Shown here: positions 10,801 through 23,131 of the stretch, in pieces
Layout: every line of letters begins with the position of its first letter
Numbering within the stretch: the stretch's first letter is position 1
NCBI RefSeq assembly: GCF_958979055.1
Contig: NC_084891.1
Location: forward strand, 22,818,001 to 22,882,000
Source: Alnus glutinosa
Lineage: Eukaryota; Streptophyta; Magnoliopsida; Fagales; Betulaceae
Reading direction: 5' to 3'
DNA length: 64,000 nucleotides
Notes under the pieces: generated by a model
Databases searched by the model: none
Told to the model about the DNA's origin: nothing
What the model saw: only the letters and a program-made list of their open reading frames with translations
Program-made: the position numbers and the translations under genes

Positions 10801-13800
10801 AAACCCGAAACCGCAACTCTCCTCCCATCTCTAAAATCTAATGACAACTCCACAACCTTTGGAAGGCCCATTAAATCCGTATCACCCAAAAAAGGAACGA
10901 ATCGCATTGTGAACAGCGAAAAAGCCAAAAGGTGTGCCCAAATCCAAAGGCCCATCATCCTGCAAACTCAAACCCACAAATACGACACCTGAGTCGCCGG
11001 CAAAACAATCTAAGGTAGAAGCATGAGCTCCAGCAAACGATGGCGCCAGCGTGTGGGAGATCGAGGGTACCACCCTTGACGATGAACCACCAGCCGAGGA
11101 CTTAGATAAGACTACCCCCCTCAAGAAATCTTTTGACTCCTCTTCTAGTCTCCGCCATGACGATCAACAACGATCGCGGTAGATGGCAGCAAGGCTCTCA
11201 AAGAAACAATGGGATTAATAGAAGAGAGCCATATCCACTCCCTCGTCTGAACCTGAAAGGGAACCCACCACGCTCGTTCTGACATTCCACTTGAGAGTGG
11301 AGTTGCGCCTCGACCGGCGTTGGCTTAAACCTCAGGAGACCTTAAACTAAATCAAGTCTAGCCCCTTAGCTCGCGTAGTTGGGCCACCAAATATAAGGAT
11401 GATTTAAGCGCTCTTAAGCCCTTGGTCGAAATCGAAGGGGCCCTCCTCCTAAAGCAAAGGCCTTCGATTCCCAAGGAACATTGGGCTAGCAAGAACTTGA
11501 GCACACTCTTGGGCAGAATTTGACTTAAAAACCTTGGGCTCAAAAACACGAGGGCCCGAAAGAAACTCCCCCAAGCCGGTGGGAGAAAAGAATGGGGCCT
11601 TCTAGTTTGGCTTGGGCTTCGGCTCAACAAATTTCTCCTTCATAAGGCCTAAATCCAACACAAGCCTAGTAGAAACCTAGCCCACCTCTAACCTATCCAA
11701 GCAACGCCCCACTTCCTTTTTAAGTAAAGGCAACAAATTCTTCAGAGATCGCAGGTCTAGGATATCACCCGAAACATCTTTAAGTACCTTAGCACTGACA
11801 TAGCCAACTTGAAATCAGGGAAATCCTGAAATCTGGGACCCTCCCCTTGAACCAGCACCTCCACCGTGGCCACCAGCCACGCCACACTAACCTTACCCAA
11901 GAACACTGCTCGGGATATCCCTCCACTCCTTTTGACGAAACATAAAATTGAACCCACTAACAAGCCAGAACTGAGAAGACACCATTACCAGAACAACCAG
12001 CAAATATGTGTTTGCTCAACTAGATTATTCAGCTTCATCCAAAGCAAGCTAAAGTATTACCCAAGCAAAGGCCCACACCTTTACACCCAACATAAAATTG
12101 GGTGACTGGATACTAAATTTCTAATAGAAATATCAATTAATAAAATTAAGCAACATTTACTAAAATAAACTAGTCTATGCACATGAATGCTTAATCAATT
12201 AATAATTAATTATTTTCTCATTCAAAAATTCCTTCCAACATGGTAGCAGCACCAAAAGAAAAATCCAATCATCTATTTAGATTGATATTTTCCCGAATAA
12301 AAAGTACCCTATATAAATATCCAATAAATGGAGAGAACAGAATGCAGAAATATATATGATATTATGACTCATGTATGATATAATGAGAGATAATAAATTG
12401 ATAAGGGACAAGAAAGGGATTGTTAAAACCTCACATTACCAACATAAATGGATCGAGCATCCACTTCCTCCTTTTCAGCCAGAGTTGCAGAAGTGCCGGA
12501 TGAATCTTCATAAATATTCAAAAAGAGCATATTAATTAACTAAATATTACAAAAATGCTTACTTAAAGAGTCAAATCTAGCCATAAAAATTAAATTCTGC
12601 ACCAGACAACATACATGCCATATGTGGTTCAAAATGATTTTTAATCCGGCCGCCTACTATATAATTATATGAAAATCAACAAGGATGTACATCAATTCAA
12701 AGGTCTCTATTAAAATACCAGCAATTAAGTTCTTAAGATTACTGTTAGATTGGATGGCTGCATCTGATTGCTTTGCTTCGACTTCTCTAATTGACTACTA
12801 GGATTTACTGCATTTGGAGACTAGAATTGGTGTGTTAGTATTTTGATGTTTCTCTTGTGTACACCTAAGGTACTAGAGTTGCTCCCCTTTTTTGGGCTTA
12901 TCAATGAACTACTACCTTGTCCAAAAAATGCAGCTATTATAGATCATATGGCACATCCTACACAAAATGAAAAGTCTCCAATTATCAATTAAAAATTAAT
13001 ACTGATGTTAAATACCTGGCCCAGAACAAGGATGATGATTTTACTTTCTTTTCCCCCCATTGATTCTTTAGAAATAAGCTTTTTTTTCTTTTTTTCTTTT
13101 CTTTTTTTCTTTTCTTTTTTTCTTTTTTTTTTTTTAGTAACTAATTGGCCCCAACGGGAGGGGGAGGGGAAGATTCGAAATAGTGACCTCCGCTTCATGA
13201 TGCGTGGTTCCCAGCCGATTGAGCTATCCCTGGGGTCTTTAGAAATAAGCTTTAAGTATAAACAAGACTGAACTTATTCAAACATTATGAGTATATTTGA
13301 TGTTCCATACAGAAATCAAAGGCTAAATTAGTTTCTAAATATCAATGAAATATATAAGATGATCATCCTAATATATGGCAAGAAAAGAAAAACAAATTCA
13401 TAATCAAAACTTATGGTATGTTAGCAAATTATAATGAAATTTCAAGTTTCAATATTTCACTATCATTTATGCTCTTGGCTCTTACAATTTCGAAGGGCTC
13501 CTCAACTCGACAAAACTCTATAGAACATGATAATTTTTACATGCCCTTGATGCCTTGACTATTACATATCTCTTGGACCTTTTAAAAAAGACGTGAGCAA
13601 TTTCAGAAGATGCCTGATTTAAAATCTAATAAAAGTTAGGTGCTTTACTTGGGAATAAAGAGCACACTATACAGGCCAGATTCATCAGATCTTGCAGTAT
13701 AGGCAAGTAACTCCCAATGAAAAACTAGTGACTTCCTTTGATTACTAGCAGTTAACAACCATTATAAACCTCTCATTGAGAATATTGCAAGCAGAATACA

Positions 13801-16015
13801 GCCTTGGTCCTCCAAATATCTTTATTTGGCAGGGAGACTTCAACTTATATAATCTACTGTATATGGGATTCCAGCCTATTGGTCTAATAATTCTGCAGTT
13901 GCTTACAAGGTTTTTAATAGTTTTATCCTTTGCCGGAATTAATGACACTGCATTTTGGAGCCATTCCAAATTTAGAGCAAACATTACTTGAGAAATGTTG
14001 GAGGCCGCTAGGCACAGAGTTACACCGGTTGAATGTATTTCATATGTCATGGTTCCCAAGAGTTATACATAGACACAACTTTATTTCATAGTTAGCTATT
14101 CAGAAGAGATTACCTGGGAAAGACAAACAGATTCAACGAAGATTTTAAAGGGTACTCTCTTAGTATGTAGTGGAGAACTATTACTGAAATCCAATGATCT
14201 ACCAACCGATAACTGAACTAGCTTGACTTAACTATCCCGAGTTCCCCCTACTTAAGAATCCTATCATTTTTTTTTTTTTGAATGCTCATTTGCAAGCATA
14301 TATTTAAATCTATATGAAAAAGAATAAATCAACAGATTTGAATTCAGTCTTGTTGGTTCATGTGGAGTAAAAAAAAATTTGCAAGAGGATAGTTGTAAAG
14401 TTTGGTTTTAAAGTCAACTTGGAAAGCTCATGTTTATCTCCGGTGGCATAAAAGAAGCTCCAAAATTCATCAAATTCATATAGAGATGTTGCCAGTACTG
14501 GGAATTCCATAAAGCAGGATCCATTTCATGTAAGTGATAAATTTAATTAACAGGGCACACTCAAGTGCACGGGTATACAAGAGAAACACTTCAAAAATAC
14601 AACAAAAAGAATTATTTCCTCAGATTACAAAGGTCTAAGCTACTAAAAGTTGTCAAACACTCAAACAGCAACATCAGCAACCACATAGCTCTTGGATAGC
14701 AAGATAAAATAACCTGTTTTTCGAAGCCCAACACTGAGGCTTTCAGCCTTATGCCAATCAAGAGTCGCAAACAAATTAGGCAACCCTTTTAGTGTAGAGT
14801 TGAGCCTTCATAGTAGTCGTTTGAACCTTAATAATTCTTATTTTGATCATACTATTAACAGGCTTTCATATTTAGAATATTATATCTAAGGGTCAGAATC
14901 AGTTCTTATTAGGATTTTATAATTTACCAAAGGCTTACAGCTTTTTCTTTGTTCACTCATGTAAGTGGTCTTTTCCATCTCTTTTACTCTCCTTTCCCAA
15001 GTTCCCTGAAGCTTTCTACCCCTTCGAAATGAAGCAGACCTGATCACCCATCTGACCATCACTTAAACCCACATTTTGTGAAGCTCATCAATCAAGCAAT
15101 CCTAGCACCTGAGACTACACAATCAGCCTCTGTTAATTTATACAGCACCATTCAACACATCCCCGATTGATCTTTGATCATTTTAGTTGGGCCCCAAATC
15201 CATAGCCAAAGTCATTTCAAGCCATTTGACCGACCTATTAATTTCGAACCATCCTTAAGTCATTAGTCAACAAGACCCAGAAAAATCCTGCATCTAGTTT
15301 TCAACACTATCACCTTTAAAGCACTTTCACAAGCCCTTCCATACATAACCGACCACCTTCCTTCACAAGACATCCTCTAAACTTTGAATTCCTGCATCAA
15401 AGACCCTAGCCATAGTAGTTGTTGGTTCAAACTGCATATCTTATTTATCCTCAAAAAAACAAAAAAGAATCAGAACTAAAAAAGAGTAATTCTGCATATT
15501 CAAAGTCTTGTACGTAATATTCTCCTATGCCTGCTCCTGAGAAACCTAGTAAATCAAACAGTATGGCTTAGAGATTCCAATTTCTTTACTTTACCCACCT
15601 TTTCTCCACAAACAACCAGAACATAAAGCAGACAACAACACCATATATACTTTCATATTATATATCGATCGATCAAGAGAGAGAGAGAGAGACCTTGAAC
15701 AGCGCCCATCTCCTTCTCGACCTTGGCCTGCATTTCGCGAAGAGCGCCGGCTTCTTCTTCGATTTCCTTAAGCCTTTTCTTCATGTCCTCCAACTCCTAT
15801 CCAAAAAGAAAGCACCAAGCAAATCAAATTACTTATGTACACACCGACACACACACACGGATGTTGATTGAAGGGAAGGGAACCTTGGAGTTGGGGTCTT
15901 GAAGATCCTCATCTTCAACCCTAGAAGACATCTCCACGTCGGCGTCCATCTCACCCTCGTCGGGGATCTCTCCTCCGTAAACTTCGTGCTCTTGCTCTTC
16001 GTGTTGCTGCTCCAT
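4438..16015 (-). CDS. PABN: Nuclear polyadenylate-binding protein 2 (PABN family), 221 aa, six exons
   Basis: The protein binds nascent poly(A) tails in the nucleus and controls tail length. Coding exons are 15884-16015, 15694-15796, 12435-12505, 5221-5412, 5013-5134 and 4438-4483; their lengths add to 666 nt with all phases agreeing. The layout is an acidic N-terminus containing [20 protein letters not shown] (residues 10-29), a coiled coil [20 protein letters not shown] (45-64), one RRM (about 97-170) and a basic, proline-rich tail ending [14 protein letters not shown]2 (IYVGNV) is split across exons 3 and 4; RNP1 is KGFAYVEF in exon 4. Length and layout match Arabidopsis PABN proteins. Intron 3 (5413-12434) is 7 kb because of LINE insertions; intron 2 (12506-15693) is 3.2 kb with a SINE. 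The donor of intron 2 sits at the start of a CT repeat. The reading frame is intact, so the gene is probably functional. Confidence 0.95.
4570..4820. repeat. Compound microsatellite and poly-G tract in PABN intron 5
   Basis: Consecutive CA, TA and GA dinucleotide runs occupy about 4570-4636, and a run of about 28 G lies at 4791-4818. Both lie in the last PABN intron (4484-5012). Tract lengths like these are prone to slippage and to assembly error. Confidence 0.9.
7575..7997. mobile_element. hAT-like MITE inside the LINE
   Basis: The element starts TAGGGGTGGGCAAAAT and ends ATACCCACCCCTA, giving inverted ends. The flanks ATCTCAAT/ATCTCGAA are an imperfect 8-bp match and the LINE reading resumes beyond it. 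The interior repeats CCGACTT/CGGTTCGGT motifs. It has no coding capacity. The ends resemble, but are not identical to, those of the 1893 and 3238 elements. Confidence 0.7.
8590..8960. repeat. Tandem duplication (about 185 bp period) within LINE endonuclease
   Basis: Two diverged copies of a segment containing AGTTGTCATCRACATTTC begin near 8600 and 8786. On the minus strand both encode [18 protein letters not shown] endonuclease sequence, so part of the domain is present twice in a row. Confidence 0.75.
9008..12110 (-). mobile_element. L1-type LINE, internally deleted (ORF1 joined to ORF2 C-terminus)
   Basis: On the minus strand this second LINE has an ORF1-like region (about 12100-10340; [20 protein letters not shown] at about 11925-11870). 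The start of the endonuclease follows (KILTWNV then [11 protein letters not shown], about 10283-10190), then a jump to the post-RT region ([20 protein letters not shown] from 10180) and the RT zinc-binding C-terminus (9564-9091, CDTARELW and [13 protein letters not shown]). Most of the endonuclease and the whole RT are missing, and the two parts are in different frames. The 3' end is marked by an oligo(A) tail, seen as T at 9009. It could never have encoded active enzyme in this form. Confidence 0.85.
13083..13235 (-). mobile_element. tRNA-derived SINE with 18-bp target duplication, PABN intron 2
   Basis: Perfect 18-bp direct repeats TCTTTAGAAATAAGCTTT flank it at 13065-13082 and 13236-13253. 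On the minus strand the 5' part has a pol III A box (TAGCTCAATCGG, 13215-13226) and a degenerate B box (ATTTCGAATC, about 13172-13181). It ends in a long A-rich tail, seen as T/C at 13083-13135. This is a typical plant SINE layout. Confidence 0.88.
14530..14600 (-). repeat. Short LINE 3'-end remnant
   Basis: The wording AAGTGCACGGGTATACAAGA followed by GAAACAC matches the 3' UTR of the LINEs at 34500 and 34650 in this window. It is only a scrap, in PABN intron 2. Confidence 0.5.
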
Positions 16016-16251
16016 CTCTCTGTCTCACTCACTCTGGTCTTTTTACTCCTTGTTTGTCAGAGTGAGACCTCCACTCCAATCCTCCCTATTCCTTTGGCTA
16101 TGAGCTTCGGATCGGGCGGTCCGTGGACAGACTGCACTTCTGGGGGAGAATCTACGATTAGGGTTTTTATGGATCGGCAGGGGTATTTTCGGATTCTTCT
16201 GTACTATCCAATTCCTAGTAGTAAAAGGTAAAATACTTGGGCCAATAGGGC

Positions 16252-17108
16252 TTAGAGATGTAATCGAGTCGAATCGAATCGAATTTTTGAGATTTCAAAA
16301 TTGGCTCGTTTATGAATCGAACTTAAATAGTTGAGCTCGAATTCGAGTTGAGTTATAAAATGCGTGTTCAAGCTCAGCTTGTTTAAAACTCGGGTGAGCT
16401 TGAACTCGAGCTCGTTGAGAATGACATTCAAGCCGAGCCAGGTTACTCGACAAGCTTGGCTATTAAATTTTTTAACGTGTGATCAAAACAAAGTTCAAGC
16501 CCAAGTTTGTGAACAGCTTCCATACTAACTATTAATAACTTAATACGTTAGTTTAACATACTAAATACTATTATTAAAGTATTATAATTAATACGTAATA
16601 CAATATTGACTCTTTTTTTTTTTTTTAACATAATACAATATTTACTTAATTAGTGTACTATATGCTTATTTAGTATATATATACAAAAAAAATATCGAGT
16701 AACATATAGTTAGTTACATTTACTTAGTATATGTTAATAAACTAAATAATGTGTTAGTTTATAAACTATCTAGTTAGTATGTTAATTAATATACACACAT
16801 ATAAATATTAAGTAACATATATAACATTTATTACTTAATTACTAATATGGTTAAATTTATATAACTATTTTTTTGTAATATATAAGAAATATGAACGAGC
16901 TAATGAGTCAGACTAACGAGTCAAGTCGAACGTTAAACGAGCTGAGTTCGCGAGCTCCTATCGAGTTTTGTCAAGCGAGTCAGATATGTATCACTTACTA
17001 ATTGAGTTGGTTTCTACAGTAATGAGCGAGTTTCTATAGTATCGAACTCGAGTTCGAATTAGGTTAAATCGAGCAAGTTGTTGAACGGACTGATTTATTT
17101 ACATCTAT
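16252..17108. mobile_element. hAT-like non-autonomous element upstream of PABN
   Basis: The ends are TTAGAGATGTAATCGAG and TTATTTACATCTAT, an inverted pair. Flanks CAATAGGGC (left) and CAATAGGCC (right) match at 8 of 9 bases. Subterminal repeats of GAGCTCGA and CGAGTCGAA sit near both ends and the middle is very AT-rich. It starts about 240 bp from the PABN start codon, so it may border the promoter. No ORF is present. Confidence 0.65.
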
Positions 17109-18589
17109 CAATAGGCCATACTATGTGAAGTTCATCTTTGCTCACATTCTTAGGGATTTGTTAATTTATATATTCACTAAAATATTTATATAGTCACTAA
17201 AATGAAGTCAATTTATATGTTCAAATTTGTTAATTTTCTTATTCATTTGAGTTTATTGATTAATTTATTTTCTTCTTATAAAATAAAAATTATTAAAATT
17301 TTGAATATTTTATAAATTTATATTAATTATTAGTTACTTAATTATTGTCAAAATTATATAACTCAAGTTAATTAAATAAAATAATTTTATTTATGAACAT
17401 ACAAAAACCAAGTTTACCCACCTTTGGTAAACTATCCTAATTAACATAAATCTTTGAGGTTATTAAAATATGTACATAGGTTCTAATAAGAGATCAAATA
17501 GCCTTCAAAATAATAATAAAAAGAGATCAAATAACATGAATATTGCAATACCATCTTAAGCCCTAACTAATTATCTAGAACATAATTAAATACTTAATTT
17601 TTTTTTTCAAAAAAAAAAAAAGGCTTCTATCAACACTAGAAAGATTGAAAATTTATATGTACGAGTCCACATGAATGTTAATGTTATAAATAAAAAAAAT
17701 AAAAAATAAAAAATACTGTTCTTCTGATGCATCGAAACAAGATGTAATTGAAGTTGCTCCATATGATTCTGATAAGCGTTGAATGTTACACATTCAAGCT
17801 TCTTAACTTGCATATGTTACTTTTTTAGCATTGTTATTTGTTTGATTTTGTATCGTTTTATTGTTTTCAGGTTTTAAATAAACATGCAACTAATTCCATT
17901 GATTTTGGGCTTAAAGCATACTTTGAGAAGACCTAAAAAAAAATGTGGTTAAGTTTAATCAAACCAATTGAAAGATTAAATCAAAATTTATCCAATAAGA
18001 ATCAAAATCGGATTGGATTCAAATTTAGATTCTGCATATGTCTCAGTGTTTTAATCATAACTTTTGGCTTAGATATCGGATTTCAATTAAATTAGTTTCG
18101 TTCGATAAATTTAAACAAATATGTTACAGATATATTTTTCCTAATTCGGACATTTACTATGTCAAAATTACCCCTCAATAAAAGACCGCAAATTTGGACG
18201 AATTTGGAATCATTTTCCTACTTTGATTGAAGTTTCAATCTCCTACTTGGACTAAGAGAATAAGTTCCGATTTTTCTTGGATTCATATGGCTTTTAGGCC
18301 TCTCATAGTCTCTATAAATAGACCCCTAAGTTTCAAGAGAATGTATGCTTAGATTTAGACAGAAAATTCTTCTTGAAAGCTTGACAAGTTGAAGAGGAGA
18401 AGAACATGGCAGGAGATCATCCCAACACCACGATGAATGGCTAAATTCGTACTAGGATGTTGATGTAGTCCTTTCCAAGCAACAATAGTTTAATTGTATT
18501 TTAATTTGGGATTTTTTTATATGCATGATGGTTGTATAACTGTGAGAATTAATTTTAATGTTTATATTCAATCATTATGAATTTCTTAT
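17109..18589. other. Non-coding dispersed-repeat-like region with TATA box
   Basis: No gene is visible. From about 17820 the sequence reads like a transcribed non-coding retroelement. A TATA box (CTCTATAAATAGACC) lies at 18309-18323, followed by a tiny ORF MAGDHPNTTMNG at 18406-18444. The same unit appears to resume after the CACTA insertion at 19732 and run to about 20390. Confidence 0.4.
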
Positions 18590-19731
18590 CACTACAACAA
18601 CAAAAAAAAAAAACTCAATTATTGATTGCTTTTTTCTAGACGGTTTTTAAAACCGTCTGTAAATTTATAGACGGTTTAGAAGAACTGTCTGAAAATCTAA
18701 ATTTCCAAACGGTTTTAATGAAACCGTCTGTAACTTTACAGACGGTTTCATTGAAACCATCTCCAATTAAATTCCAATTTTCTTACTCTTACATCAAAGC
18801 CACGGCTTTCAACTTTCATTAGGCCCCACAACAAAACACCCATCTTCTACCGCACATATCAAACATCTCATGGCGCCTATGATGAACTCATGGGGATGTA
18901 CGATGATGGTTGAGCGACTGAAGACCGACGACAGGATCTGGACAGAACGGCGGGATCGGGACGATGGGGAGAGAGTGCCGGATCTGTCAAACCACCCCGA
19001 TGTGCGTGGGTTTCCGGCCGGCCAGTGTGCGTGGGTGTTAGATCTCTCTTCCTCTATCTCTTTCTCTGTCGCTGGGGGATTCGGAGCGGGCAGTAGTTCC
19101 ATGACGTTTATGGCAAGCTTCATCGCTCTGGAAGCTCAAGTTCTAGTAGCTCTGTAAGTCCTCTTATTTTATATTTACATAAAATGCCCTCACAAGTGCT
19201 TGGACACAAGGGTTTTTAATCTTTGGATATTGTGCGGGTAGTCTAAGGATGATGGGCATGGCGGGAGAAGGAAGAAGAAGGGGCTAACAGAAAAGATAAA
19301 GGAGAAGATACCTAGGCTTGGACACAAGGATTACCGTAGTAATACAAGTGCAACTACTACACATGGTTACGAAATTGAGGAAGGGCGGTGGCGGTCAAAA
19401 CTGAGGAAGGAGGAAGAGGGTGGCGGCGCAGGGGAAAAAGAAATTTTGAGTTTAGGGTTTGTTCATGGTTGGGGCAAAAATGAAAATAATTATTAATTAT
19501 AGACTAAAATGAAATAATGAAAATAATATAAAAATAATAATTATTATTTTTATTAATTCTGGATGGTTTGGGCAAAACCATCTAGAATTCTGGACGATTT
19601 GGTCCAAACCGTCCAAAATTCGAATTCGCGACCCAAAGTTCAGAATAAACTATCTAAACTTTGTTCCATACAGTTTTTTGCAATTTCTGAACAGTTTGAA
19701 ACTGTCCAGAATTCTTGAAATTTTTGTAGTG
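18590..19731. mobile_element. CACTA (CMC) non-autonomous transposon, 1142 bp, 3-bp TSD TAT
   Basis: It begins CACTACAACAACAAAAA and ends AAATTTTTGTAGTG, with TAT on both sides (18587-18589 and 19732-19734); this is diagnostic of CACTA elements. Subterminal arrays of AGACGGTTT / AAACCGTCT on the left and GGACGGTTT-like / AAACCGTCC repeats on the right are probable transposase binding sites. The interior (about 18860-19120) is GC-rich and open in both directions, unlike the AT-rich flanks, which suggests captured host sequence. I could not identify the source. No transposase is present. Confidence 0.9.
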
Positions 19732-19734
19732 TAT

Positions 19735-20400
19735 CTTGTCTTAGAAAGTCTTTTATATTGATTGAACTCAATCCTTCATATTTTCTGTGATTATGTGAAT
19801 GATTGTTATATAACAGTTTTAATTGATATATGATCAATAGGGTTAGATATGCCATGCCTAGGAAAGACAGATTGTACTACACTATAGTTTAGTGTAATTT
19901 AGATAGACAGTTCGTACCAATCGAAGATGGGTTATACTTTTCCATTGATTGTGTGTATCCTATTAAAAACGTAGCTAATCCATACGCAGGAAAGACGGGT
20001 CGTACTGCATCTTAGTGGTTAGGTGGACGGTCCATGCCAACCGAAGATAAATTATACTTATTCTTTATAGGTAATTTCTTGACTACTCGAGTGAGACGAG
20101 CCATATATCATGCATAATATGAATTTTTCATGTTAATTTATAATTGACCATTTGGTGAAATCAATCTCCTATTATCTCTCTCATCACTTATTTTACTTTT
20201 ATGTATTTATTTTCAGAAAACAAAAATCAACATCTTTTAAATTAAGTTATATTTAATCTCGAAAAACTTGATAACAACACCTACGTAGTCCTTGAAATTC
20301 GACACCCTCAATATAGCACTATCCTACAAGGATTCGTACTATTGCAAGTGATAATTTTATTATTTATATATTTTGGTAAACAAAAGACCACATCAGTTTC
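19735..20400. repeat. Retroelement-like non-coding region with imperfect tandem units
   Basis: Two related units containing AGGAAAGACRGRTYGTACT and CCAACCGAAGAT-type wording occur at about 19853-19945 and 19981-20055. A block near 20270-20350 resembles the segment found before the primer site in some plant LTR elements. No coding capacity is seen. Confidence 0.4.
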
Positions 20401-23090
20401 GCTATTAAATTTTTATGATTCTCTTCTTTCGGTAGTGGAGCACACTACTAGGCTATGCGATTACCAAGCACACTTGCAGAAAATGTTGAGAGCATTATAC
20501 TAAATCTTGTAAGGATCGGCATAACAACTTCCCTATAAGTATTCATTATACCCCGAATCATTTGGTCACATTGTATTAAGCATCTTTAATCTCTCTTGAG
20601 GTCAATAACTCAGAACAATGCTTAACCTCTAAAGAAACATGATGTAGCCATGGTTATGTTGCAACATCCAAGAGGCTACACAATCTGCCAAGGTGTAGGT
20701 AAAATGAATTATAGGGCTGGCAATAGGTGAATTCCCAAGAGCGTACCTAGCAACACAACCTACAGTAGCAGTGAGTACAAACACAATAAAGATGTGTTAT
20801 CAAATAGTGTTTCATTCACCTTCATGTTAGTTAGTTTCGATCCAACCGCTTTCCCAGCAATGCTCATTTAGACCGCATCATACATAGTCATAAGCAAATG
20901 CTAAAGTAGTATATACTAAAACCTCAACCTCATGACATAGTCAAAAGTCACATATGGCATAAATAAGGCCATTAACAATAACCTATGGGACTCACACAAT
21001 GAGGAAGCATGAATCGATTCACTCATTTTCACTATTAGTCGAATCAGCACGTGTAGTATGAAATACATGCTAGGGTGAAGTTATCTTTCCAAAAAAGAGT
21101 ATGCCTAAACTTAATACACCATACAGATCTTAGTCTAGATGCTACCCAAGCACCTAACCCGGGTCCTCCATTTTCTCTTTACTTCAGGCTCCAAATTAAG
21201 GTATCGCATTTGGCTAATTATAGGTTACATGAATTATGGGTTATCAATGCACGGTCTTAAACAGTGATAAAAATCTCATATTAGTCCTAACTAAGGCGAC
21301 ATATGTTTGTGTAAACAAACTTTGTATGATACATAAACATTAAGGGATACTCATCTGTACTCACTACCTAAGTGTTAGAGGCAATCGTTCGTATGAGAGA
21401 GCCAATTGAGCGCGAGAGGTGATCACTCGTGTGAGTGGACTGATCTAAGCTTGTTTACATACTTAAACAAAAAATGTCAAGTAGTGTTTTATGACTATTT
21501 CTCTCTATGCGTAGCTAAACATGTAGTGACTCTAAAAAAATCACGCGCCTACTATAATAAATCAAGAGATTCAACTTTCATCCATAAAATGCATTTATAT
21601 CTCAATAAACCACCATAAAGCCAGCGGCTCTCATCTTTGGTCAATCTCACAATGTGACCTTAGATTTTAGTCAACAAATCCTATTGGGACTTTGAGGCAT
21701 TAAAAGATTTTCTTGTTTCTAGTAGCAACATATGAGATAACCAACTTTAGAATTCATTTATGATAAAGCGATTATGACTATGTCCATGAGAATAATCATA
21801 AGAAGCTAGCCATAACCTCTAATGATTTGTCCAAATCGCACAACAAATTCGGTCTACTAAAGTGAAAAAATGTTATCCTTTAATAAAACTCAAACTGCTA
21901 TCTCTCATGAGAAAAAATACAATGAAAACAAATAACATACAATTGTATGAGCCATCTTAGCTACAAAGTGCAAAAAATTTCACAAGCCCATGTCCATTAT
22001 CTCTTAATAAGGACAATCGTTCCTTACACGACAATTATCAATCCAAGATAACTGGATCATCAGCAACATTCACTCACTTAAAATGATACTTTTCAAGGAT
22101 TGTTGATAGTGTTCAAAGAACCAATTTTATAGTAAGGCCGTTAATAATAATGATTATGTATATTGAGTATCTTTATATAGATATTTGTTTTGGGCCGCGT
22201 GAAAATGTATGAGCTACAATCTCTGCACTCTTTGTATTCTACGCCTCAAACATCACAAAGACTGACCATCTAGTTCTCATATGAGAATCAACTATCCAAC
22301 TCTTTTCAGAAGAGTTCCAAGATGTGCGACCGATAGTGATATTAAGGAAACTGACTTAGTGCCATGAGATAGATCTATACACTCTACCAAATTTACTTTA
22401 TCAGTGTTTAACTATTAAAAACGCCTAGGTTAGCCATATTTCCATATAGAATTACATAGATTATAATATGCATATCCATAAAAACATTTTAAACATAGGC
22501 ATACTTTAATATTTCAATTAAAAATGTTATTTTAACACGTTGGATTTTAAAACATGCCAACCATATTTATGCATGTTATTATATGGAAGAATCACACATG
22601 AAATTCCAATAAAAAAATCATTTGGAATAATCACACAAAAAATTCAAATAAAAAAAATAGTGGGGAAACAATTCATTCTAATAAAAAACATTTTAATTCA
22701 TGATCACATTTGTTTCATAATATAATTTTTTTTTTTTTTTAAAAAAAAAGTTTGGCTCAAGTGCCCAAGGGAAGAGAGATATACAGAACAATAATATTAC
22801 ATATTGGTAGTGAGGAAGAATGCCTGCCAAGAATTGTTATTACTATTCATATATCAGACAGTTGTACTTCAAAAATTATGATAAATAAAGAAGAAAAAAC
22901 TGAAAAAGAAAAAAACTTCAAATGAATGCTTATTATAAGCACAAGCCCTGAGCTGGTGGATGTTAATTGCCACGAGAATCATGAGCCCACAAAGTGAGGG
23001 ATTGGAAAGCAGTAGACAAGTAAAAGGATTCATCTATAAATTACAAAAGCTTTGCAATTACTCTTAACACTTTTGTTTCATTCCGGTCAA
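20401..23090. other. Long spacer without recognisable genes
   Basis: The sequence is AT-rich and of mixed repeat character; short ORFs here look random. The wording suggests an old LTR-retroelement remnant, but I could not define ends, primer site or domains. A homopolymer T/A patch lies at 22725-22750. Confidence 0.4.
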
Positions 23091-23100
23091 CAAAGGTCCC

Positions 23101-23131
23101 TGCCCCCCCCCCCCCCCCACCCCTCCCCCCT
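23101..23131. repeat. Poly-C tract
   Basis: This is an almost pure run of C interrupted by single A and T bases. Its length is unreliable. Confidence 0.9.

Noticed and set aside
13083-13235. Possible tRNA gene
   Set aside because: A and B box-like sequences exist, but there is no cloverleaf, and the A tail plus 18-bp duplication show a SINE.
18809-19157. Two overlapping frames of about 100 residues
   Set aside because: They lie inside the CACTA element, overlap on opposite strands and match no family I know.
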